Of a stretch of DNA of 64,000 nt, positions 39,267 through 49,900 are shown one piece after another. Numbering within the stretch: position 1 is the first letter of the stretch; the number at the start of each line of letters is the position of its first letter. The stretch spans positions 258,087 to 322,086 of the forward strand of contig NZ_KQ954253.1 of NCBI RefSeq assembly GCF_001519065.1, written 5' to 3'. The notes under the pieces are model-generated. The model was not told the origin of the DNA, did not search any database, and saw only the letters and a list, made by a program, of their open reading frames with translations. The DNA comes from Novosphingobium sp. FSW06-99. Its GTDB lineage: Bacteria > Pseudomonadota > Alphaproteobacteria > Sphingomonadales > Sphingomonadaceae. Position numbers and translations under genes: made by a program.

Positions 39267-40499
39267 ATGGATGGCAAGCCGGGAATGTCCCGTCAGGATT
39301 GGTCGAGCAACACCGCCGCCAGCAACGCACCGTCGGACACCCCATCCCCCGGCCTGCCGGGCGGTGCCCTGCGGGCGATCCGGGTGCTCGAATTCACCGG
39401 GCTGGGCCCGACCCCGTTTGCCGCAATGATGCTGGCCGACCATGGCGCGCAGGTGCTGCGCGTGGAACGGATCGGGGCGGTGTCCGCGGCAGGCGGCGAC
39501 GAACACTTCAACCACTTGCACCGCAACCGCCCGGCGGTCGCGATCGACCTCAAGGACAGCGCAGGCCTGGCCCTGGCGCGGCATCTGGCAGCGTGCGCCG
39601 ATGTCCTGATCGAGGGCTATCGGCCCGGCACGATGGAGCGGCTGGGGCTGGGCCCCGACGATCTGTTGCCCGCAAATCCGCGGCTGATCTATGCGCGGAT
39701 GACCGGTTGGGGGCAGGATGGCCCGCTGGCGCGCACTGCCGGGCACGACATCAATTATCTGGCGATGACCGGCGCGCTCTATGTGATGAATCCGGCGGGC
39801 GACGTGCCGGTGCCGCCGATCAATCTGGTCGCCAATTTCGGCGGCGGCGGCATGGCCATGGTCGCGGGCATTCTGGCCGCGCTGGTCGAACGTGCCACCA
39901 GCGGCCAGGGCCAGGTGATCGATGCGGCAATGGTCGATGGCGCCAGCCTGCTGATGACGCAAGTGTTCGCCTGGACGCAGATGGGCATCTGGCGCGAAGG
40001 CCGCGGGAACAACCTGCTCGATGGCAGTGCCTATTTCTATCGCTGTTACCGCGCGGCCTGCGGCGGCTGGATCGCGGTTGGTGCGCTGGAACCGCAGTTC
40101 CACGATCTGTTCATCGCCGGGCTCGGCCTCGACCCGACGCAGTTTCCCGACCATCTCGATCCCGCTCACTGGGCCGCCCGCGCCGAGCGGATTGCCGCCG
40201 TGATCGCACGCCGGTCGCGCGCGGAATGGGTGGCCCGCTTTGCCGACAGCGATGCTTGCGTGACCCCGGTGCTCAGCCCGGCCGAAGCCGCCGTCCACCC
40301 CGCCAATCGTGCCCGCGCGATGCATGGCGGCGGCCCCGCTGCGCCCCAGCCGATGCCCGCGCCGCGCCTGTCACGTACCCCCGGCAGCCTGCGCCGCCCG
40401 GCCGCACTGGCAGGCGAAGGCAGCGTGGCCACGCTCACCGACTGGGGCATCGACAGCGACCGCATGGCGCAATTGCGCGCCAAGGGGATCGTGCTCTAA
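39267..40499 (+). CDS. Family III CoA-transferase/alpha-methylacyl-CoA racemase-like protein
   Basis: 410 residues of the CaiB/BaiF fold. GARVLEF-type start (LRAIRVLEFTGLGPTPFAAM), VERIG, NRPAVAIDLKD, LIEGYRPGTMERLGLGP and TGWGQDGPLARTAGHDINYL closely match alpha-methylacyl-CoA racemase, including its catalytic His160 in AGHDINYL. In mycobacterial MCR the partner base is an Asp in LVGDFGGGSM; here this reads LVANFGGGGM, so the Asp is Asn190. It may therefore not racemise by the usual route and could be a CoA-transferase or an altered racemase. It is divergent from the Fe-ADH gene and overlaps the convergent MBL hydrolase gene by 4 bases. Uses branched acyl-CoA in a likely beta-oxidation route. 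Confidence 0.85.
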   Translation: MDGKPGMSRQDWSSNTAASNAPSDTPSPGLPGGALRAIRVLEFTGLGPTPFAAMMLADHGAQVLRVERIGAVSAAGGDEHFNHLHRNRPAVAIDLKDSAGLALARHLAACADVLIEGYRPGTMERLGLGPDDLLPANPRLIYARMTGWGQDGPLARTAGHDINYLAMTGALYVMNPAGDVPVPPINLVANFGGGGMAMVAGILAALVERATSGQGQVIDAAMVDGASLLMTQVFAWTQMGIWREGRGNNLLDGSAYFYRCYRAACGGWIAVGALEPQFHDLFIAGLGLDPTQFPDHLDPAHWAARAERIAAVIARRSRAEWVARFADSDACVTPVLSPAEAAVHPANRARAMHGGGPAAPQPMPAPRLSRTPGSLRRPAALAGEGSVATLTDWGIDSDRMAQLRAKGIVL

Positions 40500-41395
40500 C
40501 GCGGCGCGCGCAGCACCGGGCGAAAGCCGGTGCCATCGCGCAGCACGCGCGCAACATGGCTGCCGCCGAAATGCGCGGGCACCAGCAGGGCCCCGCTGTC
40601 AGCGGCTTCATCCAGCACGCTGCGGCGCGTCTCGCGCGCTTGCCCGGCGTCTTCGCAGAACACGCTGTTCCAGTCGGGGCGATAGATCTGCATCGGATGG
40701 TGCACCACATCGCCGCAGAACAACGCCCGATCATCGCCACCATCGACCGCCATGACCATTTGCCCCGGTGTATGCCCAGGTCGCGCCCGCAGCACCACGC
40801 CCGGCGCCACCTCGAACCCGTCGGTCACCCATTCGGCGCGACCTGCGGCCATGATCGGGCGCACGCTGTCTTCGAACATCCCCGCATTGACTGCCGCGCC
40901 CAGCCCACCCGGCCCGATTCCCGTCACCAGCGGGTCCCAGTAATCGCGATCGGCCAGCGGCAGCAGATAGCGCGCATTGCGAAACGTCGGCTGCCAGGCG
41001 CCATCGATCAGCCGGGTGTTCCAGCCGACGTGATCGACATGGACATGCGAACAGACCACCACATCGATATCTTCGGGCGCAAACCCCGCCGCCGCCAGGC
41101 GCCCGAGAAAGTCGGTGGCGAGGTGGTCGAACACCGGCAGATCGGGGCGATGCTTGTCGTTGCCCGCACCGGTGTCGAACAGGATGCGCAAATGCCCGGT
41201 GTCGATCAGCCAGCTTTGCAGAAAGGCATAGACCCGGCCGCTGTCGGGATCGAAATAATCGGGCGTGAATTCTTCGGCATGGGGCGACCAGCCGGCCGCC
41301 TCGTACCCTGCAAACAGATGGTCTGGCGGGGCAAAACCGCCCCGCCATTCCTCGATGCGATGCACTCTGACGGTGCCCAGCCGAAAGCGGTCCAT
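40496..41395 (-). CDS. Metallo-beta-lactamase-fold hydrolase
   Basis: 299 residues. The metal-binding HxHxDH is in VVCSHVHVDHVGWNT, with further ligands in RPGHTPGQM, FCGDVVHHP and PAHFGGSHV. HLRILFDTGAGNDKHRPDLP belongs to the alkyl-sulfatase/lactonase-like branch that hydrolyses esters, lactones or thioesters. In this cluster it could open an ester or lactone made by the BVMO. Ten bases separate it from the stop of the TonB receptor gene, so they likely share a transcript. Start ATG at 41395, six residues before the first strand. Confidence 0.85.
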   Translation of the reverse strand: MDRFRLGTVRVHRIEEWRGGFAPPDHLFAGYEAAGWSPHAEEFTPDYFDPDSGRVYAFLQSWLIDTGHLRILFDTGAGNDKHRPDLPVFDHLATDFLGRLAAAGFAPEDIDVVVCSHVHVDHVGWNTRLIDGAWQPTFRNARYLLPLADRDYWDPLVTGIGPGGLGAAVNAGMFEDSVRPIMAAGRAEWVTDGFEVAPGVVLRARPGHTPGQMVMAVDGGDDRALFCGDVVHHPMQIYRPDWNSVFCEDAGQARETRRSVLDEAADSGALLVPAHFGGSHVARVLRDGTGFRPVLRAPR

Positions 41396-41405
41396 CGCCC
41401 GCCAC

Positions 41406-43733
41406 CTAGAACTTGTAGCTGGCGGTCACCCCATAAGTACGCGGCGGCACCAGCGACCCCACGCGCACATAGGCAAACAGCGCCGCAGCGATGATGTTGT
41501 TGGCGATGGCATATTTGTTGGTCAGGTTGCGTACCCAGCCTTCGACCGAGAACTTGTCACCCGGGGCGTGCCAGGTCAGGCTGGCATTGGCCATGGCATA
41601 GCCGGTCTGTTCGGCATCGCTGTTGTTGAACTCGCTGAAATAGATCGTGTCCTGCCACTTGACGTCGCCCTGCGCGGTCAGCTTGCCCTGGTTGCCCAGG
41701 GCGATGTCGTATTGGAAACCCCCGCCAAAGGTATATTTGGGCGCATTGGGCAAAGTCTTGCCGGCCAGATCGACCAGCGAAGGGTCGGTGGGACAGGGCG
41801 CATAGGAAATTCCGGGTCGCGCGGGATAGCCGGAACCGTAATAGGCATTGCAGAAATTGGTGAATTTTGCATTCAAATATGTGCCGGAAAGGTTCACCGT
41901 CAGCGCATGACTGATCTTGCCGACCAGTTCCAGTTCTCCGCCGAAATTGCGCGCGCTGGCGGCATTGATCGTTTCGACCACCGACTGTGCGTTCACAAAG
42001 CTGACCTGCAGATTGCTGTACTTGTAATAGAACGCCGCGCCGTTCAATTGCAGGTGGTTGTCGAACAGCTTTTGCTTGAACCCGGCTTCATAGCTCCACA
42101 CCGTTTCGGGATTGATCACCGGATTTTCACTGCCGACGTCGATCACCCCCGATTTGAAACCCTTGGTCACGCTGGCATAGAGCAAAGTCTGGTTGTTGGG
42201 GCGATATTCCAGCAGCGCCTTGGGCGTGACCGAACCCCACCCTTTGGCCTCATCGGTCGGCACATAAGTGCCCTCGGCATCAAAGCGGAAAAAGCCGATC
42301 CCCTGGCGGTGTTCATAGTTATAACGCCCGCCCAGCGTCAGCTTCAGCGTGGAAGTCAGATCGGCCGCGCCCTGCAGATAGACGCCGACCGCATCGATCA
42401 TCACCCGCCCGTTCTGGTCATAGACGCCATTGTTGAACGTATCGGCGGGCAGGCCGAACAGCACGCCCAGGTTGGTGGTCGGCACACTCGTGTCGCCATA
42501 GAGCCGCTCGTGGAAATACATCGCGCCGCCCAGCAGGGTGAACCCCTGGCCGGTGTAATTGGCGGTCACTTCCTCGCTGAACGAACGGCTCTGTTCGGTG
42601 TAGTTGTTCTGCCCGGCCAGATCGACGTTGGATACCGACAGATCGTCGCGGTTGAACCGGTTGAACGAGCGATAGGCGGTGATCGACTTGATGGTGGTCG
42701 TGCCCAGATCCCAGTCGAACGTGCCGGTTACGCCAAACCCGCTGCGGCGGTTGATGGCATCCTGATCGGAATAGATGTCGCGCAAGTTGGGCGTCTGGCC
42801 ATGCGCGGCGGCATAATCGAAAATCGACTGCCCGCCGAGCAAGTGGTAATAGATTTCGTTGCCTGGAATGACCGACGGCCCAAAGTAATGGAATGCGTAG
42901 TCGTCGTCGCCTTCATGAAATTGGTCAGCGACCAGCGTGAACTTGCCGGTTTCGCCCAGCTTCGCGATCACCGTCGCGCGCAGAGCATAGGAATCGCGGT
43001 TGTCGACCGGGTTTCCGGTATAGAGGTTCACGCCATAACCATCGTGCTTTTCGTATTTCCCGGCCAACCGCACCAGCAGCTTGTCGCCCGCGACCGGGCC
43101 GCCGAGCGCGCCTTCGAGCACTTCATCGTTGTAGTTGCCATAAGTCGCGCGAAAATAGCCATCGAACTGGTCGGTCGGCTTGGCCGTGACCATGTTGATC
43201 GCACCCGCCGTCGCCCCCCGGCCATAGAGGATCGATTGCGGCCCGCGCAGCACTTCGACTTGTTCCAGATCATAAAAGCCGCTCAACTGTTCGGCGGGGC
43301 GGGCAATGATCGCACCGTCCTGCAGGAACGACACCGCGCCTTCACCGCCGATGTCGAAATTGTTGAGCCCGACACCGCGAATGAACGTGCGGTTGACGCC
43401 GAACTGGTCGCCGATTGATACATTGGGCACCACGCCTTGCAGATCGCCGACGTTCTGCACCCCGCCCGGGCCGAGATCCTTTGCCGTCAGCGCGGTGACG
43501 GCGGCGGCCAGACGGCTGATCGCGGTATTCTGCTTGGTTGCCGTGACGATGATTTCGCGCGTGTCGGTGGTGCTGGCGGAATTGTCGTCAGCCTTGGCAT
43601 TCGCGGCGGCAGGTTCGGTTGCCCCCGCCCCGGTGGCAACGGCATCGGCGGCATGGGCCGTTCCGGCAAGCAGCGGAAGCGCCATGAGCGCGGCAAGAGG
43701 CGCGTTGAACGCGGCGTGACGAAGGCTTTTCAT
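41406..43733 (-). CDS. TonB-dependent outer-membrane receptor
   Basis: 775 residues. The signal peptide starts at the ATG at 43733 (MKSLRHAAFNAPLAALMALP, cleavage near AHA), then the TonB box EIIVTATKQ, the plug domain (AVTALTAKDLGPGGVQNVGD, VLRGPQSILYGRGATAGAIN) and a 22-strand barrel ending YGVTASYKF. The receptor imports a bulky compound or metal complex with TonB/ExbBD energy. It is of the group common in sphingomonads beside catabolic genes, so it probably imports the substrate of this cluster and not iron. A regulon box TACTGGTGAGTATAT lies 53 bases upstream. Followed on the same strand by the MBL hydrolase. Confidence 0.92.
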   Translation of the reverse strand: MKSLRHAAFNAPLAALMALPLLAGTAHAADAVATGAGATEPAAANAKADDNSASTTDTREIIVTATKQNTAISRLAAAVTALTAKDLGPGGVQNVGDLQGVVPNVSIGDQFGVNRTFIRGVGLNNFDIGGEGAVSFLQDGAIIARPAEQLSGFYDLEQVEVLRGPQSILYGRGATAGAINMVTAKPTDQFDGYFRATYGNYNDEVLEGALGGPVAGDKLLVRLAGKYEKHDGYGVNLYTGNPVDNRDSYALRATVIAKLGETGKFTLVADQFHEGDDDYAFHYFGPSVIPGNEIYYHLLGGQSIFDYAAAHGQTPNLRDIYSDQDAINRRSGFGVTGTFDWDLGTTTIKSITAYRSFNRFNRDDLSVSNVDLAGQNNYTEQSRSFSEEVTANYTGQGFTLLGGAMYFHERLYGDTSVPTTNLGVLFGLPADTFNNGVYDQNGRVMIDAVGVYLQGAADLTSTLKLTLGGRYNYEHRQGIGFFRFDAEGTYVPTDEAKGWGSVTPKALLEYRPNNQTLLYASVTKGFKSGVIDVGSENPVINPETVWSYEAGFKQKLFDNHLQLNGAAFYYKYSNLQVSFVNAQSVVETINAASARNFGGELELVGKISHALTVNLSGTYLNAKFTNFCNAYYGSGYPARPGISYAPCPTDPSLVDLAGKTLPNAPKYTFGGGFQYDIALGNQGKLTAQGDVKWQDTIYFSEFNNSDAEQTGYAMANASLTWHAPGDKFSVEGWVRNLTNKYAIANNIIAAALFAYVRVGSLVPPRTYGVTASYKF

Positions 43734-43786
43734 GCATACTCCCCGTGATTGGCCGGTCATTGCCTTGCATGGCATTCACCTTGGCA

Positions 43787-43801
43787 TACTGGTGAGTATA
43801 T
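43787..43801. promoter_or_regulatory. Shared regulon box upstream of the TonB receptor
   Basis: TACTGGTGAGTATAT, third copy of TAC-N5-AGTATAT. It is also an imperfect palindrome (ATACT/AGTAT around GGTG). TGCCATTGGTA follows 9 bases later, as in the BVMO region. Confidence 0.6.
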
Positions 43802-43995
43802 CTATCATGCCATTGGTAATCAAGCGCGCATGGCTATCGCCGCACAAACCGACGATCGATGCGCATGGTGATGATATTTGAGGGAATTTGGTTGATTTAC
43901 GACAAGCGGCACAAAAGGATGGCAAGGCGCGCGCGCGTGCCGCGCTGCGAAAACTGCGCAGCCCGTTTCAACCGCTATGCCCTGTGCAAACCGTA

Positions 43996-46900
43996 TCAGG
44001 GCGCCGGATTGGTGCGCACAAGGCCGCAATGCGATCCGCCTTGCGGAAACTGGTCAGGCTTCACGGTGATTGTCACCGCCTGGGTCGTCCCATCGGCCAA
44101 CGGCACGTATTCAACCACGACAACCGGCACATTGGCGGCGATGTCTTCCTTGGCCGGGCTGCCCCCGATTGCACCGGTCCGGGGATCGATGGTCAGCCAG
44201 CAAGGCACCGGCAAGCCATTGGGCTGTTTCGCCAGCACGGCCTGCCCGGTCGCCACACGCGGTATGACGGGCAACACCGTGTGTGTCTGCGCGTTGTAGC
44301 GCACAGACACTGTGGTGGAACCGGCTTGCGGACCGGCAAGGCCGCCGGGTGTGCCACTGGAGGTTTGCGTCGTTACCGTGCCGCCCGTGGTGCCACCTGT
44401 GCCCTGCGTCGTCACCGTCCCGCCCGTCGTGCCACCTGCGCTCTGCGTCGTTACCGTGCCGCCCGTGGTGCCACCTGTGCCCTGCGTCGTCACCGTCCCG
44501 CCCGTCGTGCCACCTGCGCTCTGCGTCGTCACCGTCCCGCCCGTGGTGCCACCTGTGCCCTGCGTCGTCACCGTCCCGCCCGTCGTGCCACCTGCGCTCT
44601 GCGTCGTCACCGTCCCGCCCGTGGTGCCACCTGTGCCCTGCGTCGTCACCGTCCCGCCCGTCGTGCCGCCCGTGCCCTGCGTTGTCACCGTCGTCGTCCC
44701 GTTGCCGTGGTTGGTGACCGTCGTGCTGCCGTTGCCGTTTTTGGTAACGGTGATGGTATTGCCGCCGTTGCCGCCCGTGGTGACGTTCGTATTGCCGTTG
44801 CCTTGCGTGCTGACGGTGGTCGTGGTCGTGTCACCGTTGGTTTGCGTGGTGACGGTGGTGCTGGTCGTCTGGCCACCGGTCTGCCGCGCAATGGTCGTGC
44901 TGGTTGCGATCGTCGGGGTCTGGATTCCGGTCGGCACGGGTGCCGTTACCGCCGCTGCCTTGACAGATGCGGCGGGCACGGGCGTCGGTGTGGCTGGCGC
45001 CGGCAGGCCGGGCGTGCTCACCGCCAGGCCAGGCACGGGCGCGGGGGTGCCAGGCGCGACAGGTGAGGCAACCGATATCCGTGCTGCCGAGGAGACAGCG
45101 CTTGCCGATGTCGGCGACACGGTTACCGGGCCCACGGTCGATACGCCGGTTGCCGCCACCGTACCACCAGCCACGGTGGTCCCGGCAATCGCCGTGACCC
45201 CGGCCACCCGCGTAACCGACACGGTGGGGACGGCCGCTACGCTGTTCGTTGCGATCCCGTTGCCCACCGTGATCGGCTGTGCGCCACCCTGCATCGGCAC
45301 GACCGGCTGGGTTGACCCCGCGCGCGCCACCGTTTGCGCGGGCTGGCCCGGCGCGATCGGTGCAAAGATGCCAGAACCGGCAGCGCTCTGCACGACAACC
45401 GGGTTCGCCGTGACAGCGATCGATGGCTGGGTCGGCACGGTACCTGTGGGCACGGCGCCGGTGTTGCCCAAGGCAACGATCCCCACTGGTATCCCCGTCG
45501 TTGCCACCGCTGCGGTGCCCACTCCGGCCACCGCACCGCCACCGTTCGAACCCAACGATCCATCCTGCGTGGTAGAGGATGTCGTGGTCTTGGGCAGGGT
45601 AACCTTGGCGCTGTCCTTCTTGCCACCATCCGGCGGGGCCTGGTTGCCCACAGTGACGTTGAACCCGGCCTTCGATGTCGTGGTGGTGTTGACGATCGCC
45701 TGGTCCTGCACCGTGCCGCCGGGGGCTGTCGTCACACTGGTGCCGTTTTGCCCGAACACGGTCGCGCCTTGTGAAACAATGCTGTTGCCCTGCACAGAGG
45801 CAGTGCCGTTGCCCGACATGATCGTGGTGGCCGTGCCCGTGTTCGAGGAACTGCTGTCGTTTTGATAGCTGGCCCCGACAGTGCCGCCATTGCCGCTCTT
45901 GCCCACGGTCAGTCCCGCATCGCCGCCGCCGCCGACCGTCTTGCTTGTCGAAGTGGATTGCGCGGCCAGCAGGTTCACGTTGCCGTTGGTCGCCGTCACG
46001 CTGGCACCTTGCGCGCCATAGACTTGCGTGCCGGTCAGGGTGGTATCGCCTTGTGTCGAAGTGATCGACACCGCGCCGCTGCCCGATTGCACACTGCCGG
46101 TCACCGCCGTGGTGGACGACGAACTGCTGGTGGTGTGGCTGCCGTTGCCGCTGGCCGACACGCTTTTGCCCACCACGTCGACCGACACCGCGCCGCCCGC
46201 ATTGGTGCTGGAACCGGTCGAACTGGAAGTGTTCTGTGCCTGTTGAAAGGTGACCGAACCGCCGCTGATCGCAACGCCCTTCTGGCCGTTGAAATTGGTG
46301 CCGACAAATGTGTCGTTACCGCCACCGGTCGACGTGATCGTGCCGCCCGCGTTGTAACTGGTGACAACCGCATTCGATGACGTGCTGCCGCTGTTTGACG
46401 ATGTATAGCTGGCCGATGCCTGGATCCCGCCGCCGACGGTGGGCTTCGACGCCCCACTCCCGGCGCTGGCGCCGACCGTGGCAAAGGCGCCCACTTGCAC
46501 ATCCAGACTGGAATTGCTGCTGGATTTGGCGGACGTGTTCTGCGCGGCCAGATCGGTCACCGTACCACTTTGCGTGATATTGCCGGCAGTGGTCAATTGC
46601 GTGCCCTGATCGACGATCGTGCCGCCGCTGCCCGCAATGCCCCGGATGATCCCGCTACCCGCGTTGATATTGGTGGTAACCGCCGTGGTCGATGCCTGCG
46701 ACGAACCGGAATTGGTGGTGTCGGTCTGGAACCCGGCGGAAACCCCGGCCGTACCGCTGACACTGGCGCCGCCGCCAACGCCGCTGGTGCCCGCCTTTGC
46801 CTTGGCATCGGCGCTGACCTGGACATTGCCGCCAACAAAGATCCCGGCGGTGGTCTGGCTCGTGCCGGTGGACGAATAGCTTTGGTTGGTGGCCGCCAGG

Positions 46901-49900
46901 TTGTTCACGTTGACGGCGGCTTCATCGACCACGCCGTGCGTGGCGTTGAGGTTTGACCCCTGCGTGGTCAGATTCTGGGCATTGATCACCAGCGATCCGC
47001 CCGCGCCGACGGTGCTGCCGGTGTTGGTCAGCGATCCGTTGTTGCTGGTGGTGGTGGTGTGCTGCACGCCCAGCGTCAGGGTGGAACTGGCGCCTGCGGT
47101 GGCATCGGCCGATGCCGTGGCATTCGCACCCACGCCCTTTACCCCCAGCTTGGCGCCGGCATCGACACCGGCGCTGGCGCTCGCATTGGCATTGCTGTTG
47201 ACAAAGGCACCGATCGCGGTGGTGTTGGTGGTGGTCGAACTGGTGCTGGTGTTCTGCGCGGCCAGAATGTTGACGTTGGTGCCGCTGATGAACAGGTTCG
47301 ATCCGGCATTGGTGTTGGTGGTGCCCACTTGCGATCCCTGGATCGTCACGGAGTTGCCGCCGTCGATCACCGAATTGGCACCCAGCGTCACGTTGGATCC
47401 GACGCTGTTCGAACTGGCGCCATTGGTGGTCGTCACCGTCTTCTTGTAGATCGACAACGACGACGAATTCTGGGCCGAAGCCGATGCCTGGGCCGAAGCG
47501 TTGGCGTCGGCAGTCAATCCTGTGCCGGTCAGCGCCCCCGCCGATGCGCTGGTCCCAGCCGATGCGCCCGCCGAAGCCGTGGCAGAACCCGAACTGCCGA
47601 CGCACAGCACGCAGATCGTCGTGGTCTTGCTGTTATAGGTGTTGGTGTTCTGGCCCGCCGTAATGTTCACGCCGTTGGTCGCCTGGATCTCGCTGGGCTG
47701 CTGCGCCGAAACGTTCGATCCGGTGATATTGACCTGGTTGTTGCCCGTCAGCGCCATGCCGCCGCCCACCGTCAGCCCGGAGGCGTCGTTGGTGGTCTGG
47801 GCATCGGTCGAGTTGGTGGTGGTTTTGCCATAAAGGCCCCCGCCGACCCCCAGCCCCGATTTCGTGGTCTGGGTGTTGGTGGTGGTGCTGTTGTTCCCGG
47901 CGATCACGTTGAATTGATTGCCGTTGGTGTTGGCCACCAGATTGCCGCCGACATTGACCTGGGTGCCGCCGGTGATGTTGACGTTGCCATTGGTGGTGAT
48001 CGAGGCCGAACCGCCGATCTGAACCGACGAGGAATCATCGGTGGTGGTGTTGGTGTTCACCGTCTTGGACGAACTGGTGAACACCCCGTTGTGCTTGGTG
48101 GTGGTCGTGGTGCTGCTGGTGTTCTGCGCCGCGCCGATGGTCAAAGCCCCGCCCGAATTGAACGAGGCATCACCGGCGGCCTGGATCGCACTGCCGGTAA
48201 TCGTGGTGCTGCCGCCGCTTTGCACCAGCAACGTGCCGCCCGATGTGATCGACGATCCGGTGTTGGTGGTCGCGGTCGTGCTGGTGGTGCCGCCTTTGAC
48301 TTTGCCCGATGTGGTGGTGGTCTGGCTGGTGGTGCCGACATTGATATTCTGCCCGGCGATCAGCGCCACGCCTTGCCCGGCGCTGACATTGCCCGCGGTG
48401 ATATTGATCGACTTTGCCGCATCGAGGGTGACCGTCTGCGCAGCCGTCACTTGCGCGGTGGGGCCGCCCGGCTTGCTGACCACGTTGATATTGCCGCCGG
48501 TCGAATCCAGCGTCAGGTTCCTGGTGGCCAGGTTGGGGTTGGCCTGCCCGGTGATGGTGATGTCGTTGTACTGGCTGACCGCCAGCGCATTGGTGCCCGC
48601 GATCGTGCCCCCGGTCAGATCGACGCTGCCGGTGGTCGATTTCAGGCCGACATTCTGCGCCGAAATCGTGCCGCCGCTATTGGTCAGATTGCCGTTCGAC
48701 AGGACCGCCGCCGACTGCGCACCGGCAATCGTGCTGAACAGGTTGCTGACGCTGCCGGCCGTCGATTGCAGATAGACCTGCCCGCCGCCGATCGTGCCGC
48801 CATTGGTGTTGACGACATTGCCGCTGGCCACAATGCTGTTGGTCTGCGTGCCGATGATCGACCCGCCATTGTTGGTCAGCGTGCCGACCGTCAGATTAAC
48901 GTTGTCGGCAATGATCCCGCTGCCCGTCACCAGCGCCGATTTGGTCGATGGCGACAGATAGACCACGGGCGCCAGGACCGTCTGCCCATCGACCACGGTG
49001 CTGACCATCCACACGATATCGCCAGGCAGGGCCGCGATCTGCTGCGACGTCAACGCCTGGCCATAGACCAGCCCGTCGGATTTCGCCGCGCTTGCCGCGT
49101 TGGTATAAAGCGAGGTCAGCTCTGTATTGAGACTGGCATAGCCCGCCAGCATCGCCTGCCCGGTTTCATCGGTCAATTGTTGCGAGATCAGATAGGATTC
49201 ATAACCGGCATCGCCCAGCAGCTTGCCCTGGGTATCGGGATTGATGCCCAGCAACTGATCCAGCAGGCCGGAACTGACGCTGGTGACCGGCTGGGTATAG
49301 AGCGGATTGCTTTCGATCAGATATTGCGAGCCTGACGACGGGGCGATCACATAGCGACCACTGGGACTGGTCGGCACCGTGACCGTGGCGCCGTTGATGC
49401 TGACCGATGATTGGCCGTTGACCGTTGTGCTGACCAGCCCGGTGTTGACGGTCGCCGGGCCGGTTCCCGATACCGACGATGTCGGCGTTGGCGTCGTTAT
49501 GCCGGTCCCGACCAGATTGCCATTGCCCGATCCGGCGCCATTGACCGAAGTCGCCGATGATCCGGTTGTGCCGACCCCGGAAACTCCGCCAACGGTGCCA
49601 ACACCGATACCGCTTCCCACGCCCGCGACGGCAGTCCCGCTGGCCCCGCTGACCCCGCTTGTCCCGCTCGCCGTTACCGAGGCCGCGCTGCCTGAAACAA
49701 GCGATGTCCCCGTCCCGACTTGCGCTGCGCTGCCGCCCGCAGGCATGGTGGGCGCGGTGAAGGTGGTCGATTGCGGTGAACCGTTGTAAGTCAGGTTGCC
49801 AATCGCACCTGTCAAATAGCTTGCATAAATGCCGTTGGCGCTCTGCTGGGGATTGTTGGTCGTCACCTGGACCGTGGTGGTTACACCATTGCTGCACGAC

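Noticed and set aside
43740..43995. Search for a terminator after tpsA
   Set aside because: A GCTGCG/CGCAGC stem near 43940 exists but has no T run and is only six pairs; too weak to call.
44366..44677. Possible CRISPR array (regular 39-bp repeats)
   Set aside because: Units are contiguous with no variable spacers, are in frame inside a coding sequence and no cas gene is near.
44312..45865. Val/Pro-rich frame of 517 codons on the plus strand opposite the repeat array
   Set aside because: Its repeated VVTVPPVVPP pattern is only the complement of the GGTVTTQ repeats in tpsA.
47059..49335. Open frame of 758 codons on the plus strand
   Set aside because: Antisense to the repeat part of tpsA; the translated sequence is low complexity and has no family signature.
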